A stretch of 64,000 bases of DNA from Leifsonia sp. Root4 (GCF_001425085.1 NZ_LMDN01000002.1:211796-275795), one strand, 5' to 3'. Counted from the first letter of the stretch, positions 25,431 through 34,687 are shown. The notes: generated by a model not told the origin, from the sequence alone. Numbers and translations are program-made.

Positions 25431-26727
25431 TGAAGCCCTGGTCGTTGCCGAACGTGACCAGGGTGTCCTGCCACTCGACGAGAGCCGCGTTCAGGTCACC
25501 GTTGGAGCCGAGCGCCTGGCCGACGGAGTCGGTGAAGACACTGTTGGCGTAGCCCTGGTAGGGCAGGTACTGCCATCCGGCGATGACCGACTCAGCCGAC
25601 GCTGCGCCGACCTGGTTGGCCGGCTGGCCGCCGTATGCCTCGAACGGGTGGTCGAGGAACTCCGGGTTGCTGAGGTCGGCGATGGTCGACGGGAAGCCGT
25701 TCGTGTTCACGAGTTCACGTCCTTCGCCCTCGGCGAGGTACGTGAGAACGCTGGCTGCTGCCGCCTTGTTCGCGCTCTGCTCGGTGACGGCAAGGCCGCT
25801 TCCACCGTTCTCGGAGGATGCCGGCTGGCCATCCCATGACGGCATCGGGGCGACGCGCCACTTGCCCGCGGTGCCGTAGTCGTCCATGCCGCCGATCATC
25901 CAGGAACCCATCATGAGGGTTCCGAGCTTGTCCTGCGTGAGCGCCTTGCTCCATTCGTCGGACCAGGTCGGGACGCCGGAGAGCTCGCCGGCGTTGAGGC
26001 GGTCGCCCCAGAAGCTGGCGAACTTCTTCGTGCCCTCGTCCTGCAGGTCGATCGTGATGTTCTCACCCTCGCTCTGGAACGGCTGACCGCCGGAAGCCCA
26101 GATCATGCTGGTGAAGAAGCCGGCGTCGCCGCTGTTGGCGATGTAGGCCTCGGGGTCGAAAGCGTGGATCTTCGCGCTGGCGTCTGCGAACTGGTCCCAG
26201 GTGGTCGGAGCCTGAGCAACGCCGGCGTTGGCGTAGAGGTCCTTGTTGTAGATCATGACCATGGGGCCGGAGTCCATCGGCAATGCGACGATCTTGCCCT
26301 GCTGATTGACGGAGTTCCAGGTCGACGCGGTGAAGGCATCCTCGTAGTCGCCGAGGCCGTACTCGCTGAGGTCGGCGAGGGCCTTGCCCATGTCCAGCTG
26401 CGGGATGGTCTGGTACTCGACGGGAACGAGGTCGGGGGCGCCCTTGCCTGCCTTGACCGCGTTCTGCAGCTTCGTGACGACGGCGTCGGGGTTCTCGAGC
26501 TTGACGACGTCGAAGGTGATGTTCGGGTTTGCCTCGGTGATGGCGTCCGCGAGCTCCTGGGTGCTGTCGCTCCAGGTCCACCAGGTGAGCGTGACGTCCT
26601 CGGTGGGCGCTGCTCCGTCGTCGCCCGGGGCTGCAGCACTGCAGCCCGAGAGCGCTCCGACGAGGAGGGCGCTGGCGCCGACGACGGCGCCGAGGCGTGC
26701 CCATCGGCGTGTGGTGATTGATTCCAT
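25417..26727 (-). CDS. Carbohydrate ABC transporter substrate-binding lipoprotein
   Basis: A 436-residue extracellular solute-binding protein of the sugar (MalE/UgpB-like) class. The lipoprotein signal ends in LSGC (Cys29). The mature start VTLTWWTWSDSTQELADAI and the segments VPVEYQTIPQLDMGKAL, YNKDLYANAGV and YIANSGDAGFF are typical of the family. It captures the sugar for the two permeases encoded upstream. No ATPase is in the cluster; in actinomycetes a shared MsiK-like ATPase usually serves such systems. The gene ends in a 17-bp tandem duplication that includes the stop. Confidence 0.92.
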   Translation of the reverse strand: MESITTRRWARLGAVVGASALLVGALSGCSAAAPGDDGAAPTEDVTLTWWTWSDSTQELADAITEANPNITFDVVKLENPDAVVTKLQNAVKAGKGAPDLVPVEYQTIPQLDMGKALADLSEYGLGDYEDAFTASTWNSVNQQGKIVALPMDSGPMVMIYNKDLYANAGVAQAPTTWDQFADASAKIHAFDPEAYIANSGDAGFFTSMIWASGGQPFQSEGENITIDLQDEGTKKFASFWGDRLNAGELSGVPTWSDEWSKALTQDKLGTLMMGSWMIGGMDDYGTAGKWRVAPMPSWDGQPASSENGGSGLAVTEQSANKAAAASVLTYLAEGEGRELVNTNGFPSTIADLSNPEFLDHPFEAYGGQPANQVGAASAESVIAGWQYLPYQGYANSVFTDSVGQALGSNGDLNAALVEWQDTLVTFGNDQGFSVNK

Positions 26728-26797
26728 TGTGATTCCCTTCGCTTGGTGTTGGGGTCTTGGTGTTGGGGTGTTGGGTCTGGGTGCCGGGCGAACCGGT

Positions 26798-27745
26798 CTA
26801 CTTCACGCTCCCGGCGGTCAATCCCGACTGCCAGTAGCGCTGCAGGTAGAGGAATGCGGCCGAGATCGGAATGACTGTGAGCAAGGAACCGGTGATGACG
26901 AGGTTCGGGATGGCCTGACCGCCGATGGCGGTCGCCTGGGCCGCCCACTGGGCGAGACCGACGGGCAGCGGGTACCACTGGGGGTCACTCAGCATGATCA
27001 GCGGCAGGAAGTAGTTGTTCCACGTCGCGACGACCGTGAACATCAACACCGTGATCAGCGCGGGCGCGAGCTGGCGGAATGAGATCACGAAGAAGATCCG
27101 GATCTCGCCGGCACCGTCGAGCCGGGCGGCCTCGAGCAGCTCGTCCGGAATGGCCTCCTTGGCGTACACCCAGACGAGGTAGAGGCCGAAGGCGCTCACC
27201 ATCGAGGGGATGATCACCGACAACGGAGTGTTGGTGAGGCCGAGCCCACTGAACAGCAGGAACTGTGGAACCGCGAGCGCCGAAGCCGGAATGGCCATCG
27301 CACCGAGGATGATCGCGAACACCCACCGCCGCCCCGGGAAGTTGTACTTCGCGAGGCCGTACCCGGCCAGCGTCGCGAGGAGCGTGGCGCCTCCGGCCCC
27401 GATTACGACGTAGACCAGGGTGTTGCCAAGCCAGCGCAGGAAGATCCCGTCCTGGTAGGAGAAGGTGTCGACGATGTTCTGGAAGAGGGCGAACTCGCCG
27501 CTGAACCAGAATGCGAAGGAGTCGTAGAGCGAGTCCATCGTCTTCGTCGAGTTCACGACGAGCCACCACATCGGCACGAGGCAGTAGAGCATCATGAATG
27601 TCATCAGGAGCCCGAGGGTGAGCGAAGCCCGCTTGTGCCGCGGGGTGGCCTTCGGCCGACTGGATGCCGGCCGCGCCGGCATCCGGCCGCTGGCAAGCTG
27701 GCTCGGGGCCTTGCCCGGACGGGCAGCCGATTCGATGGCGCTCAT
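26798..27745 (-). CDS. Carbohydrate ABC transporter permease, MalG type
   Basis: A 315-residue inner-membrane protein with six helices. The ATPase-coupling EAA loop is visible as DELLEAARLDGAGEIRIFF, and the C-terminus PISAAFLYLQRYWQSGLTAGSVK is standard for the MalG class. It starts inside the end of the preceding permease gene (four-base overlap), so the two subunits are made together. Confidence 0.93.
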   Translation of the reverse strand: MSAIESAARPGKAPSQLASGRMPARPASSRPKATPRHKRASLTLGLLMTFMMLYCLVPMWWLVVNSTKTMDSLYDSFAFWFSGEFALFQNIVDTFSYQDGIFLRWLGNTLVYVVIGAGGATLLATLAGYGLAKYNFPGRRWVFAIILGAMAIPASALAVPQFLLFSGLGLTNTPLSVIIPSMVSAFGLYLVWVYAKEAIPDELLEAARLDGAGEIRIFFVISFRQLAPALITVLMFTVVATWNNYFLPLIMLSDPQWYPLPVGLAQWAAQATAIGGQAIPNLVITGSLLTVIPISAAFLYLQRYWQSGLTAGSVK

Positions 27746-28698
27746 GCCTTGTCCTCTTTCTTTTCGCCGCCGAGCTGAACCAGGTAGGCGACGACCATGG
27801 TGATAACTCCCGAGATGATCGCGATCGCGGCCGCATAGTTGAACTGCGAGCCGGCGAACGAGAGGTTGAACGCGTAGAGGTTCGGCGTGAAGTACGTGGT
27901 GATCGAGTTCGGGGCGATCGTCTGCAGGATCGATGGCTCGTTGAACAACTGGAAGCTGCCGATCACCGAGAAGATCGTGGCAATGACGATGGCGCCGCGA
28001 ATGGAGGGCAGCTTGATGGAGAAGATCGTGCGGAACGGACCGGCCCCGTCGATCTCCGCGGCCTCATAGAGCTCCATCGGCACGGCCTTGAGCGCCGAGA
28101 AGAAGATCAGCATGTTGTAGCCGACGAACTCCCAGGTGACGATGTTGCCGATCGAGACCATGATCAGGTTCTCGGCCAGAGGCGAGGGAAGATCGAGACC
28201 GAAGAAGCGGTTGATGTCGGCGACGAGGCCGAACTGCGATCCGTACATGTAGCCCCAGATCATGACCGCGACGACACCGGGCACGGCGTAGGGCAGGAAG
28301 ATCGAGAGGCGATAGAACGGCACCCAGCGCAGTCGCGCGCTGTCGAGGGCCAGAGCGGCGAACATCGCAAGGCCGAGCATGATCGGCACCTGCACGAGCA
28401 GGAAGGTGGCGACGCGGAGCATAGCTTCCCAGAACTTCGGGTCGACCATCGCCGTGGCGTAGTTCGCGAGGCCGACGAAGGAGTTGCCACCGACCAGCGT
28501 CTCGCGGAACAGGCTGAGGTAGATCGCGTAGATCAGAGGCGCGACGAAGACGAGCGTGAAGACAGCCATGAACGGCCCGACGAACCACCATCCGGACCAG
28601 TTGAGCTTGCGGCGCGTGCGGCCCCCGACCGATACCAGGGCCACGGTGGAGCCGGTCACCGGCTTGTTTGCGCGTGAGGACGGAAGATCGGTGATCAT
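27742..28698 (-). CDS. Carbohydrate ABC transporter permease, MalF type
   Basis: A 318-residue inner-membrane protein with six helices and the EAA loop MELYEAAEIDGAGPFRTIF. It begins with a short cytoplasmic tail and the characteristic WWFVGPFMAVFTLVFVAPLIYAI first helix. It is the first gene of the minus-strand sugar transporter unit. The LacI-type operator at 28801-28814 and a weaker copy at 28766-28779 lie in its upstream region. Specificity is inferred to be a galactoside or oligosaccharide from the GH35 gene in the same unit. Confidence 0.92.
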   Translation of the reverse strand: MITDLPSSRANKPVTGSTVALVSVGGRTRRKLNWSGWWFVGPFMAVFTLVFVAPLIYAIYLSLFRETLVGGNSFVGLANYATAMVDPKFWEAMLRVATFLLVQVPIMLGLAMFAALALDSARLRWVPFYRLSIFLPYAVPGVVAVMIWGYMYGSQFGLVADINRFFGLDLPSPLAENLIMVSIGNIVTWEFVGYNMLIFFSALKAVPMELYEAAEIDGAGPFRTIFSIKLPSIRGAIVIATIFSVIGSFQLFNEPSILQTIAPNSITTYFTPNLYAFNLSFAGSQFNYAAAIAIISGVITMVVAYLVQLGGEKKEDKA

Positions 28699-28765
28699 CG
28701 CTGACCCACCTCCCCGCCCTCGACGTTCGACAACTTTGTCATTCGCTACGTTTCCTTCTTCAGAA

Positions 28766-28779
28766 TGTTTGCGTTCCCA
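28766..28779. promoter_or_regulatory. Second, weaker LacI operator candidate
   Basis: TGTTTGCGTTCCCA shares its left half and centre with the palindrome 35 bases away (28801). It may be an auxiliary site nearer the permease gene. Confidence 0.35.
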
Positions 28780-28800
28780 TCGAAGTCTAGGACAAGATTA

Positions 28801-28814
28801 TGTTTGCGCAAACA
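28801..28814. promoter_or_regulatory. LacI-family operator in the divergent sugar-locus promoter
   Basis: TGTTTGCGCAAACA is a perfect 14-bp palindrome with the central CG typical of LacI/GalR sites. It lies between the divergent transporter unit (start 28698) and the DUF5054/phosphoesterase unit (start 28932), so one bound repressor could control both. Confidence 0.7.
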
Positions 28815-28931
28815 GAATTTTTGGGGCCGAGGTCACAAAGGGGTCACGAACGCTGGTGAACGCCCCGTGCCACCCTCTCCCCGCGCGACAGAAGCCCCGC
28901 TCACCCCCGACACCGCCGTTTGGATGCACGC

Positions 28932-31034
28932 ATGATCACCACCCTCCACGTCGTCTTCAAGACGCACCTCGATCTCGGCTTCACCGATTACGCCGAGAAC
29001 GTCACCTCGCGCTACGTGCACGAGTATCTGCCGCGCGCGATCGCGCTCGCTGAGGAGCTGGAACGCCGAGGCGGCCCCGCCCGCTTCCGCTGGACGACGG
29101 GCTCGTGGCTGATCCACGAGGCGCTCCGCCTCGGCACCGCAGACGAGCGGGCGGCGCTGGAGCGCGCGATCCGCTCCGGGCACGTCATGTGGCACGCCCT
29201 GCCGATGTCGACGCACACCGAGCTCATGGATGCGGGCCTCGTCGAGCACGGCATCTCCATCGGCCGTCGGCTCGATGACCGCTTCGGCCGCCACACGATC
29301 GCCGCGAAGATGACGGATGTGCCCGGCCACACCATCGGCCTCGTGCCCTTCCTCGACCGGGCGGGTATCGACTACCTGCACTTGGGCGTGAACGGCGCGT
29401 CCGCGGTGCCGGAGGTGCCCGAGTTCTTCGTCTGGCGCGCACCGGACGGCAGCGAGGTCGTCGTCAACTACGCCCAGAGCTACGGTGCGACCGAGCACGG
29501 CGCCGCCATCGTGCCCGGCGGCAGCGACGCCATGCACCTCGCCCACACGGGCGACAACTTCGGCCCGCCATCCGCCCAGGACGTCGAGGACCTCTTCGCG
29601 CAACTCGCGGCCGAGTACCCGGGCGCACGCATCGTGGCGTCGACACTCGACGATTTCGCGGCGGCCGTGCTCGCCGTGCGGGAGACCCTCCCCGTGCTCG
29701 AGCAGGAGATCGGCGACACGTGGATCCACGGCGTGGCGAGCGATCCGGTGCAGACCGCGCGGCTGCGCGCGCTGCTGCGGTTGCGCGCGTCGTGGATCGA
29801 GCGGGGTACGTTGCTGCCGGGAACTCCGGAGTGCGACGGCTTCAGCGACGGCCTCCTCCTGATTCCGGAGCACACCTGGGGCGAAGATCTGAAGACCTAC
29901 CTGCCCGACTACGTGAACTATGAGAAGGCCGATTTCCGGCGGGCACGCGCAGCCGATGTCATCGACCCGAGCGCGAACTCCGCCGAGTTCGACCTGCACG
30001 CCTGGGCGTACAGCGAACACCCCGGCGCGCAGGGGCTGCGCTACTCCTCCTTCGAACGGTCCTGGGCTGAGCAACGTGCCCACCTCGACCGGGCGCTCGC
30101 GTTCCTCTCCCCCGAGCGTCTCGCCGAGGCACGCGCGGCGCTGGCCGAGACCGAGCCGACAGTCGCTGAGCTGCCGGCGGATGCCGTGGCGATCGACCTC
30201 GACGAGCTCCGGCAGCACGGCGAGCAGCTCGTCGGTTCACACCGTGTGCGCTTCGGCGAGGACGGCTCCATCGTCTCGCTCATCGACGCCGCCGGAACGG
30301 AGTGGGCGGGGCCGGACCACCGACTCGCCGCCTACAGCTACCAAACCTTCGACGAACGCGACGAAGCCCGCTGGATGCAGGAGTACTCGCGCAACCTCGA
30401 CGAGACCGCGATGTGGGCCGTCCCCGACTTCAGGAAGCCCGGTCTCTCGATCGCCGAGACACTGCCGGCCACGGTGTTCTCGCCGCGGGTCGTGTCTGCT
30501 GTGCGCTTCGACGACGGGGCGGATACCGTGTTCGCGCTGCGCCTCGCGCTGCCCGATGAGGCCTGTGAGGCGTGGGGCGGCGCTCGCGACATCCGGCTCA
30601 GCTACCGCTTCCCAGCTGTCGGGGCGATCCAGATCACCCTCGACCTTGCCGGCAAGGATGCCTCCCGACTGCCGGAGGCGAGCTGGCTCGGCTTCCGCCC
30701 GCTGCCTGCGCCTGGCCCATGGCGGTTGAACAAGCTGGGCAGCCCCATCGACCCACAGGGCGTCGTCCGGAACGGCAACCGCAGCCTGCACGCGGTGACG
30801 GAGGCGTCCCGCGGCGGCGAGCGCGGCTTCGTCCTACGGCCGATCGACGCCGCGCTCGTGGCGGTCGGCAAGCCGGCACTGCTGCGATTCGAGAACGCCG
30901 TCGCCCAGCCGGATGACGGTATGCACGTGAACCTGCACAACAACATCTGGGGCACGAACTTCACCATGTGGTTCGACGACGCGCTGCGCTTCCGCTTCGA
31001 GCTGGAACTCGGCCCGGGCGCTGGCACACTATGA
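28932..31034 (+). CDS. DUF5054 protein, GH38-like putative glycosidase
   Basis: A 700-residue cytoplasmic protein of the DUF5054 group as far as I recognise it. Its first third resembles the catalytic domain of GH38 alpha-mannosidases: THLDLGF (His12, Asp14) as metal ligands, TDVPGHTIGLVPF with a candidate nucleophile Asp129, and IPEHTWGEDLKTYLPDY at about residue 314. The rest is beta-rich, as in the GH38 C-terminal domains. The activity of DUF5054 has not been established to my knowledge. ATG 28932 is chosen; a TTG 12 bases earlier is possible. Its TGA overlaps the start of the phosphoesterase gene. Confidence 0.7.
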   Translation: MITTLHVVFKTHLDLGFTDYAENVTSRYVHEYLPRAIALAEELERRGGPARFRWTTGSWLIHEALRLGTADERAALERAIRSGHVMWHALPMSTHTELMDAGLVEHGISIGRRLDDRFGRHTIAAKMTDVPGHTIGLVPFLDRAGIDYLHLGVNGASAVPEVPEFFVWRAPDGSEVVVNYAQSYGATEHGAAIVPGGSDAMHLAHTGDNFGPPSAQDVEDLFAQLAAEYPGARIVASTLDDFAAAVLAVRETLPVLEQEIGDTWIHGVASDPVQTARLRALLRLRASWIERGTLLPGTPECDGFSDGLLLIPEHTWGEDLKTYLPDYVNYEKADFRRARAADVIDPSANSAEFDLHAWAYSEHPGAQGLRYSSFERSWAEQRAHLDRALAFLSPERLAEARAALAETEPTVAELPADAVAIDLDELRQHGEQLVGSHRVRFGEDGSIVSLIDAAGTEWAGPDHRLAAYSYQTFDERDEARWMQEYSRNLDETAMWAVPDFRKPGLSIAETLPATVFSPRVVSAVRFDDGADTVFALRLALPDEACEAWGGARDIRLSYRFPAVGAIQITLDLAGKDASRLPEASWLGFRPLPAPGPWRLNKLGSPIDPQGVVRNGNRSLHAVTEASRGGERGFVLRPIDAALVAVGKPALLRFENAVAQPDDGMHVNLHNNIWGTNFTMWFDDALRFRFELELGPGAGTL

Positions 31035-32200
31035 CAGCGACGACAGAAGACACCAGGCCCAAGAACGAGGAGAAGACAGTGACCGCACCATTGATAGAGA
31101 GCCCACCCGTCGTCATGGCGCCACGGGAAGACGGCTTCGAGGTCGTGTGGGGTGTGAGTCGGCTCTGCCGCGGCTGGCTTGAGTGGGAAGCGGAAGGCGA
31201 GCGCGGAGTCGTGACTGCCGATGCCTTCGGCATGGTTCCGCAGGACGACCGGGTGCTCCGGGTGCGCGTGGCCGGGTGGCCGGCCGGCACCTCGCGCCGT
31301 GTGCGCGCCGTGACGGAGTCGGTTCTGGATCCGCGTGAGCGGCACGAGAGCGCATGGAAGACCGTGCGCACGCTGGCGGCGGCCTCCGACACCGCCCACC
31401 TCGCGGTGTGGAACGACACCCACCAACAGGACGATACGCTCCGTGCGCTGGATGCCGTCACGCCCGAGGTCGATGTGCTCGTCTGGAACGGCGATCTCTG
31501 CAACGACTGGATCGACCCGGCGTGGTTCACCACGACGATCCTCAGCCCGGCCGGCCTCGATGTGAGCGCCGACCGCCCGCTGGCGATCGTCGTCGGCAAC
31601 CACGATGTGCGCGGCACCTGGGCGTACCAGCTCGAGGACTTCGTCGCCTCCCCGGAGGGCCGCCCGTTCACCGCGTTCCGCGTCGGGCCGGTCGCTTGTG
31701 TCGTGCTGCACACCGGCGAGGACAAGCCGGACGCCCACCCGAGCTTCGAGGGGCGCGTGGCCTTCGAGCCGCTGCGGGCCGAGCAAGCCGACTGGCTGCG
31801 CGAGGTCACCGCGCAGCCGGAGTTCCGCGACGCCCCCTACCGGGTCGTGTTCTGCCACATTCCGCTGCGCTGGATCGAGGAGGTCGAGCAAGACTACGAC
31901 AACGGCGGTTACGACTGGTTCAGCCGGATGAGCCGCGACGCGTGGAACGATGCCCTCGTCGCCTGGGGTGCCCAGATCGTCGTGTCCGGCCACACCCACG
32001 GCACGGCCTGGCTGCCGCCGACCGCGGAGTTCCCCTACGGGCAGCTCGTCGGCGGCGGCCCGGATGCGGATGCCGCCTCCGAGGAGGCCGCGACGTGGAT
32101 CGACGCGAACGCGACATCCGACGAGCTCGTGTTCACGATGCGCACCCTCGACGGTGCGATCGTGCACGAGGTGCGGTTGGATCCGCTACCTCACAGTTAA
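31031..32200 (+). CDS. Calcineurin-like metallophosphoesterase
   Basis: A 389-residue protein with the full metallophosphoesterase motif set: NDTHQQ (D-x-H), WNGDLCND, VGNHDVR, FCHIPLRW and SGHTHGTAW. An N-terminal beta domain of about 100 residues precedes the enzyme, like the purple-acid-phosphatase N-domain. It is cytoplasmic and coupled to the DUF5054 gene. It may dephosphorylate a sugar phosphate formed in this locus, which is inference. ATG 31031 overlaps the upstream stop, but GAGGAGAA before an in-frame GTG at 31079 makes a 373-residue form equally plausible. Confidence 0.82.
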   Translation: MTATTEDTRPKNEEKTVTAPLIESPPVVMAPREDGFEVVWGVSRLCRGWLEWEAEGERGVVTADAFGMVPQDDRVLRVRVAGWPAGTSRRVRAVTESVLDPRERHESAWKTVRTLAAASDTAHLAVWNDTHQQDDTLRALDAVTPEVDVLVWNGDLCNDWIDPAWFTTTILSPAGLDVSADRPLAIVVGNHDVRGTWAYQLEDFVASPEGRPFTAFRVGPVACVVLHTGEDKPDAHPSFEGRVAFEPLRAEQADWLREVTAQPEFRDAPYRVVFCHIPLRWIEEVEQDYDNGGYDWFSRMSRDAWNDALVAWGAQIVVSGHTHGTAWLPPTAEFPYGQLVGGGPDADAASEEAATWIDANATSDELVFTMRTLDGAIVHEVRLDPLPHS

Positions 32201-32259
32201 GTTCGAGAAAAACTCAGAAATTGCTGGATTTCTTCGCATCACAGTTCTACAATTGAATC

Positions 32260-33696
32260 ATGCGCAGAAGCATGGAAGCCCCGGTAGATCGTCACTTTGA
32301 TGATCCCGGGGCTTTCGGCTCTGAGCCCTGTGATGCAGTCGCCTCACCCGAGCCGGATTGGATGTTCGTGGAGGGGCCCGGACCGGTTCTGCCCACGGAT
32401 GCCGGGCCGGTGCTGGTGTCACCGACGGAGTCGGTCGGGTTCTCCATCACCGCCGCGGCGAATGCGCAGTACGCGGGCAACCGGGCGATGGCCGCCCAGC
32501 TGGCCGCACTGGCCGGGGCGCTGCGGACCAGCCGCCGTAACCTCTCCGTTTATCTCTGGCCGGGTGCCATGACCGAACCGGACGCACGTGATTTGGCCGA
32601 ACGGGCCGCTGCGGAGGATGTCTCCATGCAGCTGCAGCTCACGGTCGCCACGGTGCGCACCCGCGCCTACGAGGGCCAGACCCTGATCGACTCGCTGCCG
32701 CAGCTCTGGGAGCTGTTCCAGACCGGGCTCACCGGTTACGCCCACGCCGCAGCCGCCGTACAGCACCTGGCCGGGCTCAGTGACCCGGCAGCGATCGCCC
32801 ACTACGACACCATCCTGACCGGCGCCGCCGCGACGCTGACCCCGGCCGCGTTCCGACAGAAGGCCCGCACCCTGCAGGAACGTCTCCTGGCCGAACCGGC
32901 CGAGACCCGCCACGACCGGGCGATGGCCGAACGCCGCGTGCACCTGGAGCCCGCCGAGGACGGCATGGCCTGGCTGCACCTGCACCTGGCCGCCGAGGAC
33001 GCGATCCGCATCACCGAGCGTCTCACCCAGACCGCCCGGAACATCCACCGCGCGGAAGCGGGAACCGGCCCCTCCTCTCATCGGCGCACGCAGATGCAGA
33101 TCCGGGCCGACCTCGCCGCAGCCTGGCTCGCCGGGGACGGCACCCCGACCGCCGCCAAAGTCCGGCCGATCCTGCTCGTGCCGATCCTCAGCCTCCTGGG
33201 CCTGAACAACAATGGCCTGAACGAGCCGGGCAGCCAGCCGGCCATCCTGCACGGCTACGGCCCGATCGACCCGGCCACCGCCGCGAAGCTCTTCGTGGAT
33301 GCACCCGCATTCCGGCGGGCCGGCACCGACCCCATTAACGGCGCCCTCCTGAACCTCGACCGCGACAAGTACCGGCCCACGAAGGCCCAACGGGAATGGC
33401 TGACCATCAAATACGCGTCCTGCGCGAGGCCCGGCTGTGACTGCTCCTCGACCATGGCTGACATCGACCACGTGAAGGAATGGGCCCGCGACCACGGCCC
33501 GAGCAACATCGACAATTTGATCCCACTCTGCACACCGGACCACCGGCTGAAGACCCTCGCCAAGATCAGGCTCGACAAGACGATCGATCCCGACGGCACC
33601 GACCGCGTCACCGTCAGCACCCCGACCGGGTTCACCGCCACCGTCCTCGCCCGAGCCAGACCGGCCTGGTGGGACGGCGACGACGCGCCCTTCTGA
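32260..33696 (+). CDS. DUF222/HNH endonuclease
   Basis: A 478-residue protein of the type repeated many times in actinobacterial genomes. A long helical DUF222 region (about residues 50-330) is followed by an HNH nuclease near the C-terminus: CARPGCDCSSTMADIDHV, then NIDNLIPLCTPDHRLK. Some such genes lie in mobile introns or 13E12-type repeats; no intron or repeat boundary is visible here. The upstream AT-rich stretch (32201-32259) can hold its promoter. The cellular role of this family is unknown. Confidence 0.88.
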   Translation: MRRSMEAPVDRHFDDPGAFGSEPCDAVASPEPDWMFVEGPGPVLPTDAGPVLVSPTESVGFSITAAANAQYAGNRAMAAQLAALAGALRTSRRNLSVYLWPGAMTEPDARDLAERAAAEDVSMQLQLTVATVRTRAYEGQTLIDSLPQLWELFQTGLTGYAHAAAAVQHLAGLSDPAAIAHYDTILTGAAATLTPAAFRQKARTLQERLLAEPAETRHDRAMAERRVHLEPAEDGMAWLHLHLAAEDAIRITERLTQTARNIHRAEAGTGPSSHRRTQMQIRADLAAAWLAGDGTPTAAKVRPILLVPILSLLGLNNNGLNEPGSQPAILHGYGPIDPATAAKLFVDAPAFRRAGTDPINGALLNLDRDKYRPTKAQREWLTIKYASCARPGCDCSSTMADIDHVKEWARDHGPSNIDNLIPLCTPDHRLKTLAKIRLDKTIDPDGTDRVTVSTPTGFTATVLARARPAWWDGDDAPF

Positions 33697-33705
33697 CGCG
33701 GCGGC

Positions 33706-34065
33706 CTAGGCGAACACCAGCCAGCCGATGCCCACCACGAGGGCGATGATGCCGAGCACGACGCTCGGGGTCGCGGACTCCTTGCGGCGCACGTGCAGGA
33801 CCGCGGCGACGACCATCATCCCGAACAGTGCGAATGCGGCGATCGGCGTCAGCCAGGGAGCAATTCCGGTGGCGGCCGGCAGCACCATTCCCAGCGCTCC
33901 GAGCACCTCGAGGGCGCCGATTCCCTTCAGCTGCGGAGGGCTGACGGTCTCGACCCATTCCATCTTCCCGCGCACCTCCGCATAGGGCTTGACCACCTTC
34001 ATCGAACCGGCGGCTACGAACATGACGGCGAGGATGCCGGTGACGACCCAGAGGGCGATGATCAT
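33706..34065 (-). CDS. DoxX-like membrane protein
   Basis: A 119-residue protein with four hydrophobic helices and the DoxX-like pattern GILAVMFVAAGSMKVVKPY, then LKGIGALEVLGALGMVLPA. ATG 34065 has GGAG nine bases upstream; a longer reading frame begins at 34113 but would add residues not typical of the family. It is transcribed away from the HxlR regulator gene, the usual arrangement for a target of that regulator. Confidence 0.8.
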   Translation of the reverse strand: MIIALWVVTGILAVMFVAAGSMKVVKPYAEVRGKMEWVETVSPPQLKGIGALEVLGALGMVLPAATGIAPWLTPIAAFALFGMMVVAAVLHVRRKESATPSVVLGIIALVVGIGWLVFA

Positions 34066-34100
34066 TGTGTCTCCAAAGAAGTGGCTAATAGTTCCCAATA

Positions 34101-34113
34101 GTGCGTAACGCAC
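34101..34113. promoter_or_regulatory. Palindrome in the HxlR/DoxX divergent promoter
   Basis: GTGCGT-A-ACGCAC is a perfect 6-bp inverted repeat centred in the 115-base gap between the divergent genes. It is a candidate HxlR binding site. Confidence 0.4.
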
Positions 34114-34180
34114 GGTCTGTTAGCATATTCTGTGGCGGACGCCCGCACTTCCCGGTTCGTCACGCACCTGGAGGTGCGCA

Positions 34181-34630
34181 ATGGAAGGAACGGCAATGGA
34201 GAGCCCCGAACAGGCGCGCACCATCGACACCAGGCAGCTGCCCCCGCACGGCGACAGCGATGGGGCAGCGACGTGCAGCACCGACAATCCCGCCAGCCGC
34301 GTGATCCGCGAGGTTCTCTCCCGCGTCGGCGACAAGTGGAGCCTGCTGGTGATCGGAGTGCTGCACGACGGGCCGCGCCGTTTCACCGAGCTGCAACGCG
34401 CCGTCGACGGCATCTCGCACCGCATGCTCACGCAGACGCTCCGTAGCCTCGAGCGCGACGGGCTCGTGTCCCGGCAGAGCTTCGCCGAGATTCCGCCGCG
34501 CGTCGAGTACACGGCGACTCCGCTCGGGCGTTCGCTCTCTGAGCCGGTGCTCAGCCTGGTTGGTTGGGCTGCCGACAACCACCGGCAGATCCTGGACGCA
34601 CGCTCCGCCTTCGACGGGCCAGAGGACTAG
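34181..34630 (+). CDS. HxlR family transcriptional regulator
   Basis: A 149-residue MarR-like winged-helix protein. VIREVLSRVGDKWSLLVIGVLHDGPRRFTELQR and ISHRMLTQTLRSLERDGLVSR are the classic HxlR core. CSTDNPASR supplies the N-terminal cysteine often used for redox or aldehyde sensing in this family. ATG 34181 has GGAGGT five to six bases upstream; ATG 34196 also has a good site. It probably controls the divergent DoxX gene. Confidence 0.87.
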   Translation: MEGTAMESPEQARTIDTRQLPPHGDSDGAATCSTDNPASRVIREVLSRVGDKWSLLVIGVLHDGPRRFTELQRAVDGISHRMLTQTLRSLERDGLVSRQSFAEIPPRVEYTATPLGRSLSEPVLSLVGWAADNHRQILDARSAFDGPED

Positions 34631-34649
34631 GCAGGCGCCGCGGGTGCAG

Positions 34650-34678
34650 AAAAGCCCCGGTCAATGACCGGGGCTTTT
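34650..34678. terminator. Bidirectional Rho-independent terminator
   Basis: AAAAGCCCCGGTCA (34650-34663) pairs perfectly with TGACCGGGGCTTTT (34665-34678). The A and T ends give a U-tail on either strand. It separates the HxlR gene from the tRNA-Ala gene that is transcribed toward it. Confidence 0.85.
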
Positions 34679-34687
34679 CCTTGTGCG

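Noticed and set aside
32260-33696. Mobile intron or 13E12 repeat carrying the HNH endonuclease
   Set aside because: No intron structure, target-site repeat or interrupted gene is visible around it; it stands as an ordinary gene.
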